Below, one piece after another: positions 25,918 to 34,894 of a DNA stretch of 64,000 bases (its first letter is position 1; each line of letters begins with the position of its first letter). Both the position numbers and the translations under genes were made by a program. Source of the DNA: Nodularia sp034931045 (GTDB lineage: Bacteria; Cyanobacteriota; Cyanobacteriia; Cyanobacteriales; Nostocaceae); the NCBI RefSeq assembly GCF_034931045.1, contig NZ_JAYGHH010000003.1:218848-282847 (forward strand). Reading direction: 5' to 3'. The notes beneath the pieces were generated by a model. The model searched no databases. It was not told the origin of the DNA and saw only the letters and a program-made list of their open reading frames with translations.

Positions 25918-25992
25918 NNNNNNNNNNNNNNNNNNNNNNNNNNNNNNNNNNNNNNNNNNNNNNNNNNNNNNNNNNNNNNNNNNNNNNNNNNN
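25918..25992. other. Assembly gap (75 N)
   Basis: A run of undetermined bases at the 3' end of prmA. The flank on the right is a repeat (GTAGTTCGTAGTTCGTAAT), so the gap was probably caused by repeats. Confidence 0.95.
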
Positions 25993-26082
25993 GAACGTAG
26001 TTCGTAGTTCGTAATTTATTGGCTAAGGTAATTACGATAGCGTTGATTGCTTAAGGTTCTTGAAGCAACTAAGTTCATACTC

Positions 26083-26125
26083 AATACTCAGCACTCAGCA
26101 CTCAGAAAGGCACTCAGCACTTTTC
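26083..26125. repeat. ACTCAGC heptamer repeat
   Basis: Short tandem copies of ACTCAGC with the spacer AGAAAGGC, the same family as the larger array at 44939-45095 and, inverted, at 32098-32150. Confidence 0.7.
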
Positions 26126-26159
26126 TAGGGAGACGTTTGGGCGGAACGTCTCTACCTAG

Positions 26160-27164
26160 TTAAAACTTGAACTGCTGTAAATGACTGCGGGGATTATAGG
26201 TACGTATAGCTCGAATTTTTTCATAATATTCCCGCTCTTGTGGGCTGAGGTCTTTGGGTGGGACAATCGCTACCTTGACAAACTGATCGCTACGTCCACC
26301 CTTGGTTAAAGGCCAACCCTTACCCCGCAACCGTAAAGATTGACCAGAACGGACTCCCGCAGGTAACTTGACATTCACAGAGCCATCGGGTGTGGGGACA
26401 TCAATTGAGGCTCCCAAGGTGGCTTCATCTGGCGTGATGGGAACTTCACAGACGAGGTTATCACCTTCAAATTGAAAAAATGAATGTGGCTGAAGTTCAA
26501 CTTTTAAATATAAATCACCCCGTTGTTGAGTCATGGGGTTAAATTGACCTTTACCGCGCACTCGGAGACGAGTACCAGTTTTAGCCCCAGATGGGATGCT
26601 AACTTCAATGGTTTCGTTACCTAAACTAAAGCGCTTTTTAACACCAGCAAAAGCTTCTGTCAGAGTTAAAGCGATCGCAGCTTCTGTGTCTTGTGCAGCA
26701 CCCGTACCGACATCTTGAAAACCACCAAAATCATTAAAGCCACCATAACCACTTGGTCTACCGGTGGAAGTCCGATAAGAATAGCTTTGTCGTCCACCAG
26801 CACCACGAGGGCTAGGGCCACCAAACCGCCCTAATAACTCGTTGACAAATTCATCAAAACTGCCGTATTGACTGAAGTCAAAACCACCCATATCCACACC
26901 AGCGCCGCCGGATGGGAAACCTTCGCCAGCTTGTTTCCAATATTGACCAAATTGATCGTACTTCTTGCGCTTATCAACATCTGACAAAACTTCGTAAGCT
27001 TCATTCACCTCTTTGAAGGTAGCCTCTGCTTGCTTATTATTTGGGTTGACATCAGGGTGATACTTGCGAGCTAATTTCCGAAAAGCTTGTTTAATTTCTT
27101 CTGGACTGGCAGTTTTACTGATTCCCAAAATTGCATAATAGTCTTTGAAGTCGGTTGCAGCCAT
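26160..27164 (-). CDS. DnaJ-like co-chaperone (CbpA type)
   Basis: A 334-residue protein with an N-terminal J domain (about 8-72; HPD at 36-38), a Gly/Phe-rich linker (about 80-160) and a DnaJ C-terminal substrate-binding domain (about 165-315). The zinc-finger region of true DnaJ is absent, so it is a class B (CbpA-like) partner of DnaK. A strong Shine-Dalgarno AGGAGG lies 8 bp before ATG 27164, stronger than most here. It stimulates the ATPase of a DnaK; which one is not shown. Confidence 0.9.
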   Translation of the reverse strand: MAATDFKDYYAILGISKTASPEEIKQAFRKLARKYHPDVNPNNKQAEATFKEVNEAYEVLSDVDKRKKYDQFGQYWKQAGEGFPSGGAGVDMGGFDFSQYGSFDEFVNELLGRFGGPSPRGAGGRQSYSYRTSTGRPSGYGGFNDFGGFQDVGTGAAQDTEAAIALTLTEAFAGVKKRFSLGNETIEVSIPSGAKTGTRLRVRGKGQFNPMTQQRGDLYLKVELQPHSFFQFEGDNLVCEVPITPDEATLGASIDVPTPDGSVNVKLPAGVRSGQSLRLRGKGWPLTKGGRSDQFVKVAIVPPKDLSPQEREYYEKIRAIRTYNPRSHLQQFKF

Positions 27165-27285
27165 CTACCAGCCTCCTATAAAAATTTCTGTTATGTTTTT
27201 TTCGTAAAATGTGAGCTTGGTTTTTGCTGGGTGAAATCCCAAGCATAAAAAACTCTGATTTTAAATTAACAGACATTGCCGCTAT

Positions 27286-27795
27286 TCAAGTGTGGTTCCT
27301 GCTCACTGCACCAGCGCAATTTCCGTACTCCCTCTTTTCGGGAAAACAAATCAAGTGGTTTATTCCTTCTTCTAAACTAGGGGGAGCATCCCGGAGTTGA
27401 CGATACATTCGCAAGATGATTTCTTGAGGAACTTGGCGCTGACGCTTTTGATTGCGGGCTAAACATAGCCAGACAGGTGTTCTCACCCATAACCCTGTAA
27501 TGTCTGTAAAACCGACCTCACGAGCTAAGGCTATAATTTCACGGCGCTGGCTTCTTTGGGTATTAGTAGCATCAAAAATTGTTGCTTGGTCTGCGGTCAC
27601 TGCTTGTTGAAATTGTCGTTCTATTTCTCGCCAAATCAGCAACCACGGACCCTGAGTTGCTTCAGAACCAAAAAGTTGCCCCCGAATGGCATCCGTAGAA
27701 ATCAGTAGCATCTGGGGGCATTCTGAGACTAATTGTTTCGCCAAAGTTGACTTACCGCTACCAGGAAGACCAATGAGTAACTGAAGTTTAGTCAT
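27286..27795 (-). CDS. P-loop kinase-like ATPase (AAA_33)
   Basis: A 169-residue protein with Walker A GLPGSGKST at residues 9-17, a STDAIRGQLFG lid-like segment and TIFDATNTQRSQRR, which fit the polynucleotide-kinase-like AAA_33 family. These phosphorylate small molecules or nucleic acid ends, but the substrate is unknown. It lies between glgC and the DnaJ-like gene on the same strand, 59 bp from glgC. Confidence 0.75.
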   Translation of the reverse strand: MTKLQLLIGLPGSGKSTLAKQLVSECPQMLLISTDAIRGQLFGSEATQGPWLLIWREIERQFQQAVTADQATIFDATNTQRSQRREIIALAREVGFTDITGLWVRTPVWLCLARNQKRQRQVPQEIILRMYRQLRDAPPSLEEGINHLICFPEKREYGNCAGAVSRNHT

Positions 27796-27854
27796 CTGCC
27801 ATTTATCAGTTTTTAACTATTATTAACCAATGATCAATGGCCAATGACCAATGA

Positions 27855-29144
27855 CTAAATGATAGTTCCGTCAGGAATTACGGCATTTTTCAGCACTACA
27901 ACAATGCCACTGCGGATGTAGAAGCCTTGGTTTTCTCGCTCTGCTTCTTGCACGTTATCTTTATTGATAATTTTCACATCATGACCGATGCGGGCATTCT
28001 TATCGATGATCGCACGGCGAATAATTGTATCCGTACCAATACCTACGGGAATGTCGCCTTTTTCTAAGTTACATTGACGCTCCACAAAAGGTTGATAAAA
28101 ATCTGCCCCCATCAATAGAGATTCTTCGATCACACAGCCAGATTCAACGCGCGATCGCACTCCCAACACTGAATGCTGAATCCGGCAATCTTTCAAAATA
28201 CAACCTTCGCCGACAATGGATTCTGTAACATGGCAATTTAAAAGTTTACTTGGTGGTAAGTACCGCGCACGAGTATAAATTGGTGCTTCTTCATCGTAAA
28301 AGCTAAAAGGTGGTAAAGGTTGTTTAGTTAATGCTAAATTGGCGTGATAAAAAGCTTCGATTGTCCCAATGTCTTCCCAGTAATCATCAAATAAGTAAGC
28401 TTGGACATTGTGAGTTTTGCCAGCATCAGGAATAATTTCTTTACCGAAATCGGTACTTTCTAAAGATTCTTTCAACAACTTAATTAAAACATCTTTTTTA
28501 AAGACATAAATCCCCATTGAGGCAATGTAAGGCTGTAATTTTGCTTGTTCTGGCGATAATCCCAGGACGCTAGTATCAACCTGCATCCGGTCTAATTCCT
28601 CACCTTTGGGCTTTTCGCTAAAGTCAATCACCCTACCTGACTGGTCTATTTTCATTAAACCAAAGTCCGAAGCCCGACTTTTATCTATGGGAATAACCGA
28701 AAGCGTAATATCAGCCCCTGTTTCCCGATGACGCTGGATAAACTGGCGGTAATCCATCCGGTATAGGTGATCTCCAGAGAGAATCAAATACTCATCCGCG
28801 TCCCATTCGTCCAATAGCCATAGATACTGACGCACAGCATCAGCTGTACCTTGGAACCAATTGGGGTTTTCTGGTGTTTGCTGTGCAGCTAACACTTCCA
28901 CAAACCCCTCGTTAAAGCCAGTAAAATTGTAAGTACGGGCTATATGGCGATTTAGGGATGCTGAGTTAAATTGTGTCAGGACATAGATTTTGAATATCTC
29001 TGAATTGATACAATTACTGACAGGAATATCTATTAAACGGTACTTACCTGCCACTGGTACGGCTGGTTTAGCTCGCATTTTCGTTAGCGGATACAAACGA
29101 GTACCCGCACCACCACCGAGAATAATTGCTAATACTTTTTTCAC
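27855..29144 (-). CDS. glgC: Glucose-1-phosphate adenylyltransferase
   Basis: GlgC makes ADP-glucose from ATP and glucose 1-phosphate, the controlling step of glycogen synthesis. The nucleotide-binding loop LGGGAGTRLYPLT lies at residues 9-21, the catalytic region is YLILSGDHLYRMDYR (about 119-133), and FSEKPKGEELDRM is the sugar-phosphate loop. The C-terminal part is a left-handed beta helix. Length 429 matches cyanobacterial enzymes, which are activated by 3-phosphoglycerate and inhibited by phosphate. The start is GTG 29144, giving MKKVLAIILGGGAG. Confidence 0.95.
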   Translation of the reverse strand: MKKVLAIILGGGAGTRLYPLTKMRAKPAVPVAGKYRLIDIPVSNCINSEIFKIYVLTQFNSASLNRHIARTYNFTGFNEGFVEVLAAQQTPENPNWFQGTADAVRQYLWLLDEWDADEYLILSGDHLYRMDYRQFIQRHRETGADITLSVIPIDKSRASDFGLMKIDQSGRVIDFSEKPKGEELDRMQVDTSVLGLSPEQAKLQPYIASMGIYVFKKDVLIKLLKESLESTDFGKEIIPDAGKTHNVQAYLFDDYWEDIGTIEAFYHANLALTKQPLPPFSFYDEEAPIYTRARYLPPSKLLNCHVTESIVGEGCILKDCRIQHSVLGVRSRVESGCVIEESLLMGADFYQPFVERQCNLEKGDIPVGIGTDTIIRRAIIDKNARIGHDVKIINKDNVQEAERENQGFYIRSGIVVVLKNAVIPDGTII

Positions 29145-29837
29145 AAAATTTCTCCCAACTGCCTTTCAACTCTCACCTTCAGTTTAGGACTGTCTGAGAC
29201 TACTGGTAAGGGGGGATCACAGATTAATAATTAGCCAAATTTACAAAATGGTGTGATTAATGGCCGATTCCCTGCGATTAAAGTAGCAAATTTGACTGAT
29301 TTACCATTAGTATCGGCGATCCTGTTATCGTTTAGTACATACTCACAAAGTCTTTAGACCAAAGGTGCTAATAATTTTCTCTGTCAAAATAGCTACAAGT
29401 ATTTTTAGAGGCATTTAATCGACACTGCACTTAGAAGCAATTTTCTAGCCAGCCCAAAACCAAAATATCAAATTTTTGAATTTTGATTACCTATCTTTAT
29501 ACATAGTTGTTTTTTTGACCTGGGCATAGCGCATACTGTCACACAGGTCAAAAATCTTATTCTGTAGGCTGTTCATTGATTTTGAATGGTAGTAGTGGCG
29601 TGGCAAGCTTAAAATGATGCATTATGTTTCTCTTGTGGAACAGGCAAGATGCCTGTTTTGGGGGGACCAGTAGCCCACCCCACAATATTTATGCTTGTAG
29701 CTGTTTCACGCCAGTAGTTTTATTTACACCGACTTGTACTAAAGAAAATCAGGAGAACGGAAAAATTTTCTATCATCAGTGAGGGATGTAAATACGCGAA
29801 TATTTGCCACAATCACTGATAAAGGGCTAAAAATTTC
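29145..29837. other. Intergenic region between divergent glgC and GH13
   Basis: About 0.7 kb without a gene; it holds promoters of both neighbours. A hairpin of dispersed-repeat type lies at 29639-29657. A block around 29670-29700 (GGGGGGACCAGTAGCCCACCCCACA) is also repeat-like. No RNA gene is recognised. Confidence 0.4.
29639..29657. repeat. Perfect 8 bp inverted repeat AACAGGCA/TGCCTGTT
   Basis: Arms AACAGGCA and TGCCTGTT flank AGA. It is part of a dispersed cyanobacterial repeat and is too far from any stop codon to be a simple terminator. Confidence 0.5.
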
Positions 29838-31283
29838 ATGCAAATTCAAACACCAGACTGGGTTAAACACGCTATTTTCTACCAAATCTTTCCAGATCGC
29901 TTTGCCAAAAGCAAACAGCCTCACAAAAGGCTGTTACATGATGCCCGTTGGGAAGATTGGGACGCTATGCCCACACTCCAGGGTTACAAAGGTGGGGATT
30001 TATGGGGAATTATTGAGCAATTAGACTATATTCAAGGTTTAGGGATTAACGCGATTTATTTTACTCCCATTTTTCAATCGGCGAGTAATCACCGTTATCA
30101 CACCCACGATTATTATCAGGTTGATCCGTTGTTGGGAGGGAATGAAGCTTTTAAGGAATTCCTCGACGCAGCCCATGAACGGAATATCAAAGTCGTGCTG
30201 GATGGGGTGTTTAACCACGCGAGTCGAGGCTTGTTCTTTTTTCACGATGTTTTAGAAAATGGGCCTCGTTCCCCTTGGGTAGACTGGTTCAAAATTACAG
30301 GTTGGCCGCTTGCGCCTTACACCGGGGAGTTACCTGCTAACTACGAAGGTTGGGCAGGAAATCGGGCTTTACCAGTATTTAACCATGACAATCCGGAAGT
30401 GCGGGAATACATCATGGAAATTGGCGAATATTGGATGAAATTTGGCATTGATGGTTGGCGATTAGATGTACCATTTGAAGTCAAAACACCTGGGTTTTGG
30501 CAAGAATTCCGCGATCGCATCAAAGCCATTAACCCCGAAGCTTATATAGTGGGGGAAGTTTGGGGAGATTCACGGGAATGGCTGGATGGTACCCAATTTG
30601 ATGGCGTGATGAATTATTTATTTGCCGGGCTAACCATTGCCTTTACCGCAGGCGATCGCGTAGTTTTAGAACAAGTGCAAACCCGTGATTATCAACCCTA
30701 CCCACCGTTATTTGCGACCGAGTACGCTATCAAAATACAGGAATTACTGGAACTTTACCCTTGGGAAATTCAACTAACGCAACTAAATTTACTAGCAAGC
30801 CACGATACAGCCAGATTAATTACCATTGCTGACGGCGATCAAGCTAGTGTAGAATTAGCAACTTTACTGTTACTCACCTTTCCTGGTGCGCCTAGTATCT
30901 ATTATGGTGACGAAGTGGGTTTACCGGGGGCGATAGATCCAGACTCCCGGCGTGGCTTTCCCACAGAAGCTAATTGGAATCAACAGATCCTCAACATTCA
31001 CCGCCAATTAATTGCACTTCGGCGCAAATACCCGGCTTTGCGTGCAGGCGATTACAAAACTCTGTTCGCCCAAGGAGCATTGTATATTTTTACCCGAACC
31101 TTGGAGACAGAAGCATTAATTATTGCCGTTAACGCTGGTACAGCCACAACAACAGCAAATATAAATGCGATAAGTTTGCATACTCAACCCCAGAAGCTTT
31201 TATATGGTAAGGCGGAATTTGAGTGGGATGGTGAACAGCTTTCCTTAACTCTTCCCCCACGATCTGGCTGTATTTTGGGGTAG
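29838..31283 (+). CDS. GH13 alpha-amylase family enzyme (neopullulanase/cyclomaltodextrinase type)
   Basis: A 481-residue glycoside hydrolase of family 13. The catalytic nucleophile is Asp at about 210 (GWRLDVP), the acid/base Glu at about 240 (VGEVWGD), and the transition-state Asp at about 323 (ASHDTARL). Region I is VVLDGVFNHASRG. These fit the cyclomaltodextrinase/neopullulanase subgroup, which degrades short maltodextrins. No signal peptide is seen, so it is cytoplasmic and probably processes glycogen-derived dextrins. It diverges from glgC, consistent with storage metabolism. ATG 29838 starts the MQIQTPDWVKHAIFYQIFPD box. Confidence 0.9.
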   Translation: MQIQTPDWVKHAIFYQIFPDRFAKSKQPHKRLLHDARWEDWDAMPTLQGYKGGDLWGIIEQLDYIQGLGINAIYFTPIFQSASNHRYHTHDYYQVDPLLGGNEAFKEFLDAAHERNIKVVLDGVFNHASRGLFFFHDVLENGPRSPWVDWFKITGWPLAPYTGELPANYEGWAGNRALPVFNHDNPEVREYIMEIGEYWMKFGIDGWRLDVPFEVKTPGFWQEFRDRIKAINPEAYIVGEVWGDSREWLDGTQFDGVMNYLFAGLTIAFTAGDRVVLEQVQTRDYQPYPPLFATEYAIKIQELLELYPWEIQLTQLNLLASHDTARLITIADGDQASVELATLLLLTFPGAPSIYYGDEVGLPGAIDPDSRRGFPTEANWNQQILNIHRQLIALRRKYPALRAGDYKTLFAQGALYIFTRTLETEALIIAVNAGTATTTANINAISLHTQPQKLLYGKAEFEWDGEQLSLTLPPRSGCILG

Positions 31284-31287
31284 GCCT

Positions 31288-31707
31288 CTATCCTCCAGCA
31301 ACCATTGCTGGCATTAATACCTGATCAATTGCATGAATTACGCCATTGTCGGCAATTATATCCGTGACGAGGACATGAGCATCATTCACCTTAATCACAC
31401 CTTGATCAGAATCAATCGCCACCACTGATCCTTCCAGAGTTGTTGCTTCTTCAATCTGCTGCAAATCTTCAAACCTGACATCCCCAAAAGCGACATGATA
31501 CATTAATATCTTTTTCAGCTTGGGGATGTCTTGCAGTAGTGAATCGAAAATATCCTTTGGTAATTCAGCAAAAGCATCATCAGTGGGTGCAAAGAGTGTG
31601 ACAGAACCTGGACTTTTGAGAATTTCGATAATTTGTGCGGTAGTAGCCGCCTGGACTAGAGTTTTGAATTTTCCGGCATTAATAGCCGTTTCGACAATAT
31701 CCGCCAT
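31288..31707 (-). CDS. Fasciclin (FAS1) domain protein
   Basis: A 139-residue single FAS1 domain: MADIVETAINAGKFKTLV, then FAPTDDAFAELPKD (the conserved H1 box) and YHVAFGDVR (the H2 box). I choose ATG 31707, because family members begin MADIV; the frame upstream to 31746 adds unrelated residues. No signal peptide is visible with this start, though many cyanobacterial FAS1 proteins are exported. It converges with GH13, 4 bp from its stop. Confidence 0.85.
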   Translation of the reverse strand: MADIVETAINAGKFKTLVQAATTAQIIEILKSPGSVTLFAPTDDAFAELPKDIFDSLLQDIPKLKKILMYHVAFGDVRFEDLQQIEEATTLEGSVVAIDSDQGVIKVNDAHVLVTDIIADNGVIHAIDQVLMPAMVAGG

Positions 31708-31853
31708 AAATTTGGGTTGATTAATTAATTTCCCTACACAACACACTTATAAAATCAATCAAAACTGCCAACCTCTATCAACAGAGACAAAAATACAAAG
31801 CAATAAACTCTCAGTCCTGCTAAGATGGGGGGTGATATCATGAACCACTGACT

Positions 31854-32093
31854 ATGCTAAAGCGTTCTAAGTTCGAGACGACTCAATCTCAAATCATGTA
31901 CCGGGCTGAGGATTTGATTAGTGCAGCTTCAAATCGCTACCGCATTACAGTTCAGGTGGCAAACCGTGCCAAGCGTCGGCGTTATGAAGACTTTGATAAT
32001 CCATCAGAAGATGTGATGATGAAACCAGTGCTGAGGGCAATTATTGAAATGTCCGATGAACTGACTCAACCAGAAATCATTGGCGAACTATAA
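31854..32093 (+). CDS. rpoZ: RNA polymerase omega subunit
   Basis: A 79-residue omega subunit, which helps assemble the beta' subunit and influences sigma factor choice in cyanobacteria. The MYRAEDLISAASNRYRITVQV and VANRAKRRR segments are diagnostic. It stands alone on its strand; a gap of about 110 bp precedes the next gene. The CCCTCCTTAGCAGGAC region upstream gives no clear ribosome-binding site. Confidence 0.9.
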   Translation: MLKRSKFETTQSQIMYRAEDLISAASNRYRITVQVANRAKRRRYEDFDNPSEDVMMKPVLRAIIEMSDELTQPEIIGEL

Positions 32094-32097
32094 GCGC

Positions 32098-32150
32098 AGC
32101 AATGAGTGCTGAGTGCTGAGTGCTGAGTAATGAGTAATGAGTGTTTAGTG
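32098..32150. repeat. GAGTGCT heptamer repeat (inverse of ACTCAGC family)
   Basis: Tandem GAGTGCT units followed by GAGTAAT variants, directly after rpoZ. It is the reverse complement of the ACTCAGC family at 26083 and 44939. Confidence 0.75.
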
Positions 32151-32206
32151 CTGATGTACTAATAGATATAACTACGCTATATAATTAGACTTTTGCGAAA
32201 GCGAGG

Positions 32207-32806
32207 ATGAGCAAAAATTTATCGTTCATTCAACCCCTACTTAAACCTTGGCAAACACTCACTGCTTTGATAGTGGTGGGTGTGGTGGTGTTTAGTTCAG
32301 GGGCTAGTAAATTAACACCAACAAACTTATTGAGCATTCAAGCGGCATTTGCTCAAAGAATTAGCCCTGGAGAGGTTTGGCAGCAAGTATATCAGCAAAT
32401 ACCAGACCTACCAAAAGAAAACCAGTATACTAGTAAAAATACTGGGCAAATTGCCGAAAATAACACTTTAGCTAGTCGCCTAATCACTTATCACATTTAT
32501 AGAAAAGGACGCGCCCCCAACTATCGCCTAGATTGGAAGCTAACCCTGGCTGATTACCTAGATGCGAATGAAATTATGTATTATCATTCCTATCCTGGTA
32601 ATGATACATTACAGCAAAATCCACTAGAAGGCGATCGCGCCATTATAGCCAGCCTCAACCGCCAGCAGAGAAACACCCTAGTGCAAGTTTTAGTCGATAT
32701 CTTCACGCCCAAACCTCAGAACACCCAAACACCCAGGCGAGAAACAACACCCACACCCAGCACACCCCAGTTACCCCAAAGAGGTAGCGCTGAACTTCTC
32801 AAATAA
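32207..32806 (+). CDS. Hypothetical exported protein
   Basis: A 199-residue protein with an N-terminal hydrophobic segment (about 19-38, TALIVVGVVVFSSGASKL) and a likely cleavage near AAFAQR. The central part (WQQVYQQIPDLP, RAPNYRLDWKLTLADYLDANE) is conserved among cyanobacterial proteins of unknown role. The C-terminal 30 residues are Pro/Thr-rich and low-complexity. It precedes the DUF1818 gene by 39 bp. Confidence 0.55.
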   Translation: MSKNLSFIQPLLKPWQTLTALIVVGVVVFSSGASKLTPTNLLSIQAAFAQRISPGEVWQQVYQQIPDLPKENQYTSKNTGQIAENNTLASRLITYHIYRKGRAPNYRLDWKLTLADYLDANEIMYYHSYPGNDTLQQNPLEGDRAIIASLNRQQRNTLVQVLVDIFTPKPQNTQTPRRETTPTPSTPQLPQRGSAELLK

Positions 32807-32811
32807 AAAGC

Positions 32812-32842
32812 TCTTTGCGCCCCTTTGCGTTTCAAAACCCGA
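32812..32842. repeat. TTTGCGCCCCTTTGCG dispersed repeat
   Basis: A short copy of the GCG-rich dispersed repeat immediately upstream of the DUF1818 start. It argues that the longer frame starting at 32825 is repeat-derived. Confidence 0.4.
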
Positions 32843-32845
32843 CTC

Positions 32846-33211
32846 ATGGAACAACTTATAAAAAGCGGGCTAGGTTGGCGAATAGGCTGGAACCCCAACG
32901 CACCAGAATTCAAAGGATTAATAGGAACAGAAGATTGGGCAATAGAACTAACAGAAGCCGAATTAAACGATTTTTGCCGACTACTTGCACAGTTAGCAGA
33001 CACCATGAAACAACTCGCAGATGAACTAATGGCAGAAGAAAAAATTGCCTGTGAAGCCGAAAGTGACTTATTATGGCTAGAAGTCGAAGGCCATCCCCAA
33101 GCCTACAGTTTGCGCTTAATCCTAAATACAGGAAGAGGCGTAGAAGGTAAATGGGACAGTTCCGCAGTACCAGAGTTACTGCAAGCAGCTGGGATGCTGA
33201 AAGTTTTTTAA
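32846..33211 (+). CDS. DUF1818 family protein
   Basis: A 121-residue protein from ATG 32846 with the DUF1818 pattern: GLGWRIGWNP near the start, EWAIELTEAE-like EDWAIELTEAELNDF, then LWLEVEGHPQAYSLRLIL and GRGVEGKWDSSAVPELLQA. The family is restricted to cyanobacteria and chloroplast-bearing organisms, and its function is unknown. It is preceded by a repeat, so the start at 32825 is less likely. The tRNA gene lies 50 bp downstream. Confidence 0.85.
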   Translation: MEQLIKSGLGWRIGWNPNAPEFKGLIGTEDWAIELTEAELNDFCRLLAQLADTMKQLADELMAEEKIACEAESDLLWLEVEGHPQAYSLRLILNTGRGVEGKWDSSAVPELLQAAGMLKVF

Positions 33212-33261
33212 ACAAACCCCTTGCTTATTTTAAAGATTTGCAATAGAATGATAATTCTGAC

Positions 33262-33335
33262 CGGGGCGTAGCGCAGCTTGGTAGCGCGCCACTTTGGGGT
33301 AGTGGAGGTCGTGGGTTCGAATCCCGCCGCTCCGA
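33262..33335 (+). tRNA. tRNA-Pro (GGG)
   Basis: A 74-base cloverleaf. The acceptor arms CGGGGCG and CGCTCCG pair with one G-T. The D stem is GCGC/GCGC, the anticodon stem is CCACT/AGTGG with loop TTGGGGT (anticodon GGG at positions 34-36), and the T arm is GTGGG/CCCGC with loop TTCGAAT. A73 is the discriminator and CCA is not encoded. The minus-strand frame over this gene is a shadow. Confidence 0.95.
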
Positions 33336-33455
33336 TAGACAAAAGACCCTGCCTGCTAGTCTTTAAATCAAAGATTAGCGGGCTTTCCAATTTCCAGGAA
33401 TCCGGCGACTAGAAGTCACGGCTACACAGACAAAACCCGCCTACGTGGGTTCAAA

Positions 33456-34520
33456 TTAGCGTAGCGGGGCGTAGCCCAACAAATCCATGTCTAAAATATC
33501 TTTGTGCATTAAAGCGCGATCTACTAAAGACTGAATTTGGTCAGATGATAGCGGATCACCATTGGCATAATGTTCTATCCAAGTTTTACTAATTAGATTA
33601 GGGTCATCTGGTAAACTGGCTAAATCCCATCCTGGCATTTGTAAATCTTCCATGAGCCGATTTACTTTGGGGTCATAACTGAGGGCGAAACAGCGACAAC
33701 CTTCAGCCGCAGCCATAATTAAGCTGTGCAGACGCATCCCAATTGCCATTTCTACACCTTTATAAACACCTTTTAATAATTGCGGGTCTTCTAAAAGCAA
33801 AATTTTGCTGACATCTTTTAATTGCGGTTGAATCGCTTCGGCGATCGCTAAATCTTCACTTTTCTGAAATGGCAACAGCAAAATAAAGGCTTGGGTGGCT
33901 TTCTGAAAGTCTACTAAGGCGCGAGTCAAGTTTGCCAAACGTTTTTCAGTCAGTTGGGGATGATTTCTTAAAGTAACGGCAACTCTCGGCGCAGGTAAAT
34001 CCCAAAGTCCTGGTACTGGCTGACTTTTTAACGCCCAAACTGGGTCAGGCGCAACTAAACAAGGAATTTTCCAATCATTTAATAAAGCCGCGCTGGAGCG
34101 ATCGCGCACACTAACTCTGCTACAATATCCGAAGGAGTGTTGTGCCAATAGGCGAGTTTGGGGACGAACTAAGGGGCCGATACCTTGCGCCCAAGCTACA
34201 GTTTTCAAACCCATTTTCTGAGCCAATATCATCAGCCCCCCATAATAAAATGGACTAATGGTACTGGTGACATCTTGAATTAAACTTCCTCCGCCCCAAA
34301 TGAAGGCATCGCAAGAACGCAGAGCTTGGAGTACAGGTAAAATCTTCATGCGGTTGTGAGATTCCACACCATAGCGATCGCGCGTTTGTTCTGGATTGCC
34401 AGAAAGCACCACAGGTGTAACATCAGGTGGTAACATTTGCAAAAGCGTCGCCAATAAAGCCTCGTCACCACCATTACCTTTACCGTAATACCCAGACAAT
34501 AACGCCCGCATCTTTGCCAT
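33456..34520 (-). CDS. csaB: Polysaccharide pyruvyl transferase CsaB
   Basis: A 354-residue enzyme that adds ketal-linked pyruvate to cell-wall polysaccharide, which in other bacteria anchors S-layer proteins. Typical segments are GYYGKGNGGDEALLATLLQ at the start, FIWGGGSLIQDVTS, and GMRLHSLIMAAAEG (about residues 257-270), with VAPDPVWAL. The last residues (GYAPLR) and stop codon are formed by a GC-rich dispersed repeat at about 33459-33481, so the native C-terminus may have been extended or replaced. Confidence 0.85.
   Translation of the reverse strand: MAKMRALLSGYYGKGNGGDEALLATLLQMLPPDVTPVVLSGNPEQTRDRYGVESHNRMKILPVLQALRSCDAFIWGGGSLIQDVTSTISPFYYGGLMILAQKMGLKTVAWAQGIGPLVRPQTRLLAQHSFGYCSRVSVRDRSSAALLNDWKIPCLVAPDPVWALKSQPVPGLWDLPAPRVAVTLRNHPQLTEKRLANLTRALVDFQKATQAFILLLPFQKSEDLAIAEAIQPQLKDVSKILLLEDPQLLKGVYKGVEMAIGMRLHSLIMAAAEGCRCFALSYDPKVNRLMEDLQMPGWDLASLPDDPNLISKTWIEHYANGDPLSSDQIQSLVDRALMHKDILDMDLLGYAPLR
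33459..33481. repeat. Dispersed GC-rich repeat at the csaB 3' end
   Basis: The sequence AGCGTAGCGGGGCGTAGCCC belongs to a repeat family scattered in Nostocales; it supplies the last codons and the stop of csaB. Confidence 0.5.
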
Positions 34521-34546
34521 TTTGAATTTTGAATTTTAAATTACTT

Positions 34547-34894
34547 ATGCACGCTCTTTCTATTCCCACCTGGATTATTCACGTTTCTAGCGTTATTGAG
34601 TGGATGGTAGCCATTTGGTTAATCTGGACTTACGGCGAACTCACTGGTAATCGCACATGGTGGGGATTATCTCTAGCCATGTTACCAGCTTTAGTTAGTG
34701 CGATGTGTGCCTGTACTTGGCATTATTTCGACAATCCGTCATCTTTAGAATGGTTGGTAACGCTGCAAGCTGCAATGACATTAATTGGTAATTTTACACT
34801 TTGGGGGGCTGCGGTATTGATTTGGCGTTCTACAAAACCAAAGGATAGTACAACCAAAACAGTTATAGCTCAACCGATGGAATCAAAATCATGA
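34547..34894 (+). CDS. DUF2499 (Ycf49-like) membrane protein
   Basis: A 115-residue protein from ATG 34547, starting MHALSIPTWIIHVSSVIEW, with three or so hydrophobic segments, one of them with the CACTWHYFDN box. It belongs to DUF2499, related to chloroplast Ycf49, conserved in cyanobacteria and algae. Function is unknown. The upstream TTG at 34529 would add six residues without homology. The next gene overlaps by 4 bp (ATGA), so the two are coupled. Confidence 0.8.
   Translation: MHALSIPTWIIHVSSVIEWMVAIWLIWTYGELTGNRTWWGLSLAMLPALVSAMCACTWHYFDNPSSLEWLVTLQAAMTLIGNFTLWGAAVLIWRSTKPKDSTTKTVIAQPMESKS

Noticed and set aside
33208..33390. Minus-strand ORF over the tRNA
   Set aside because: It is a shadow of the tRNA-Pro gene and its flanks, with no family.
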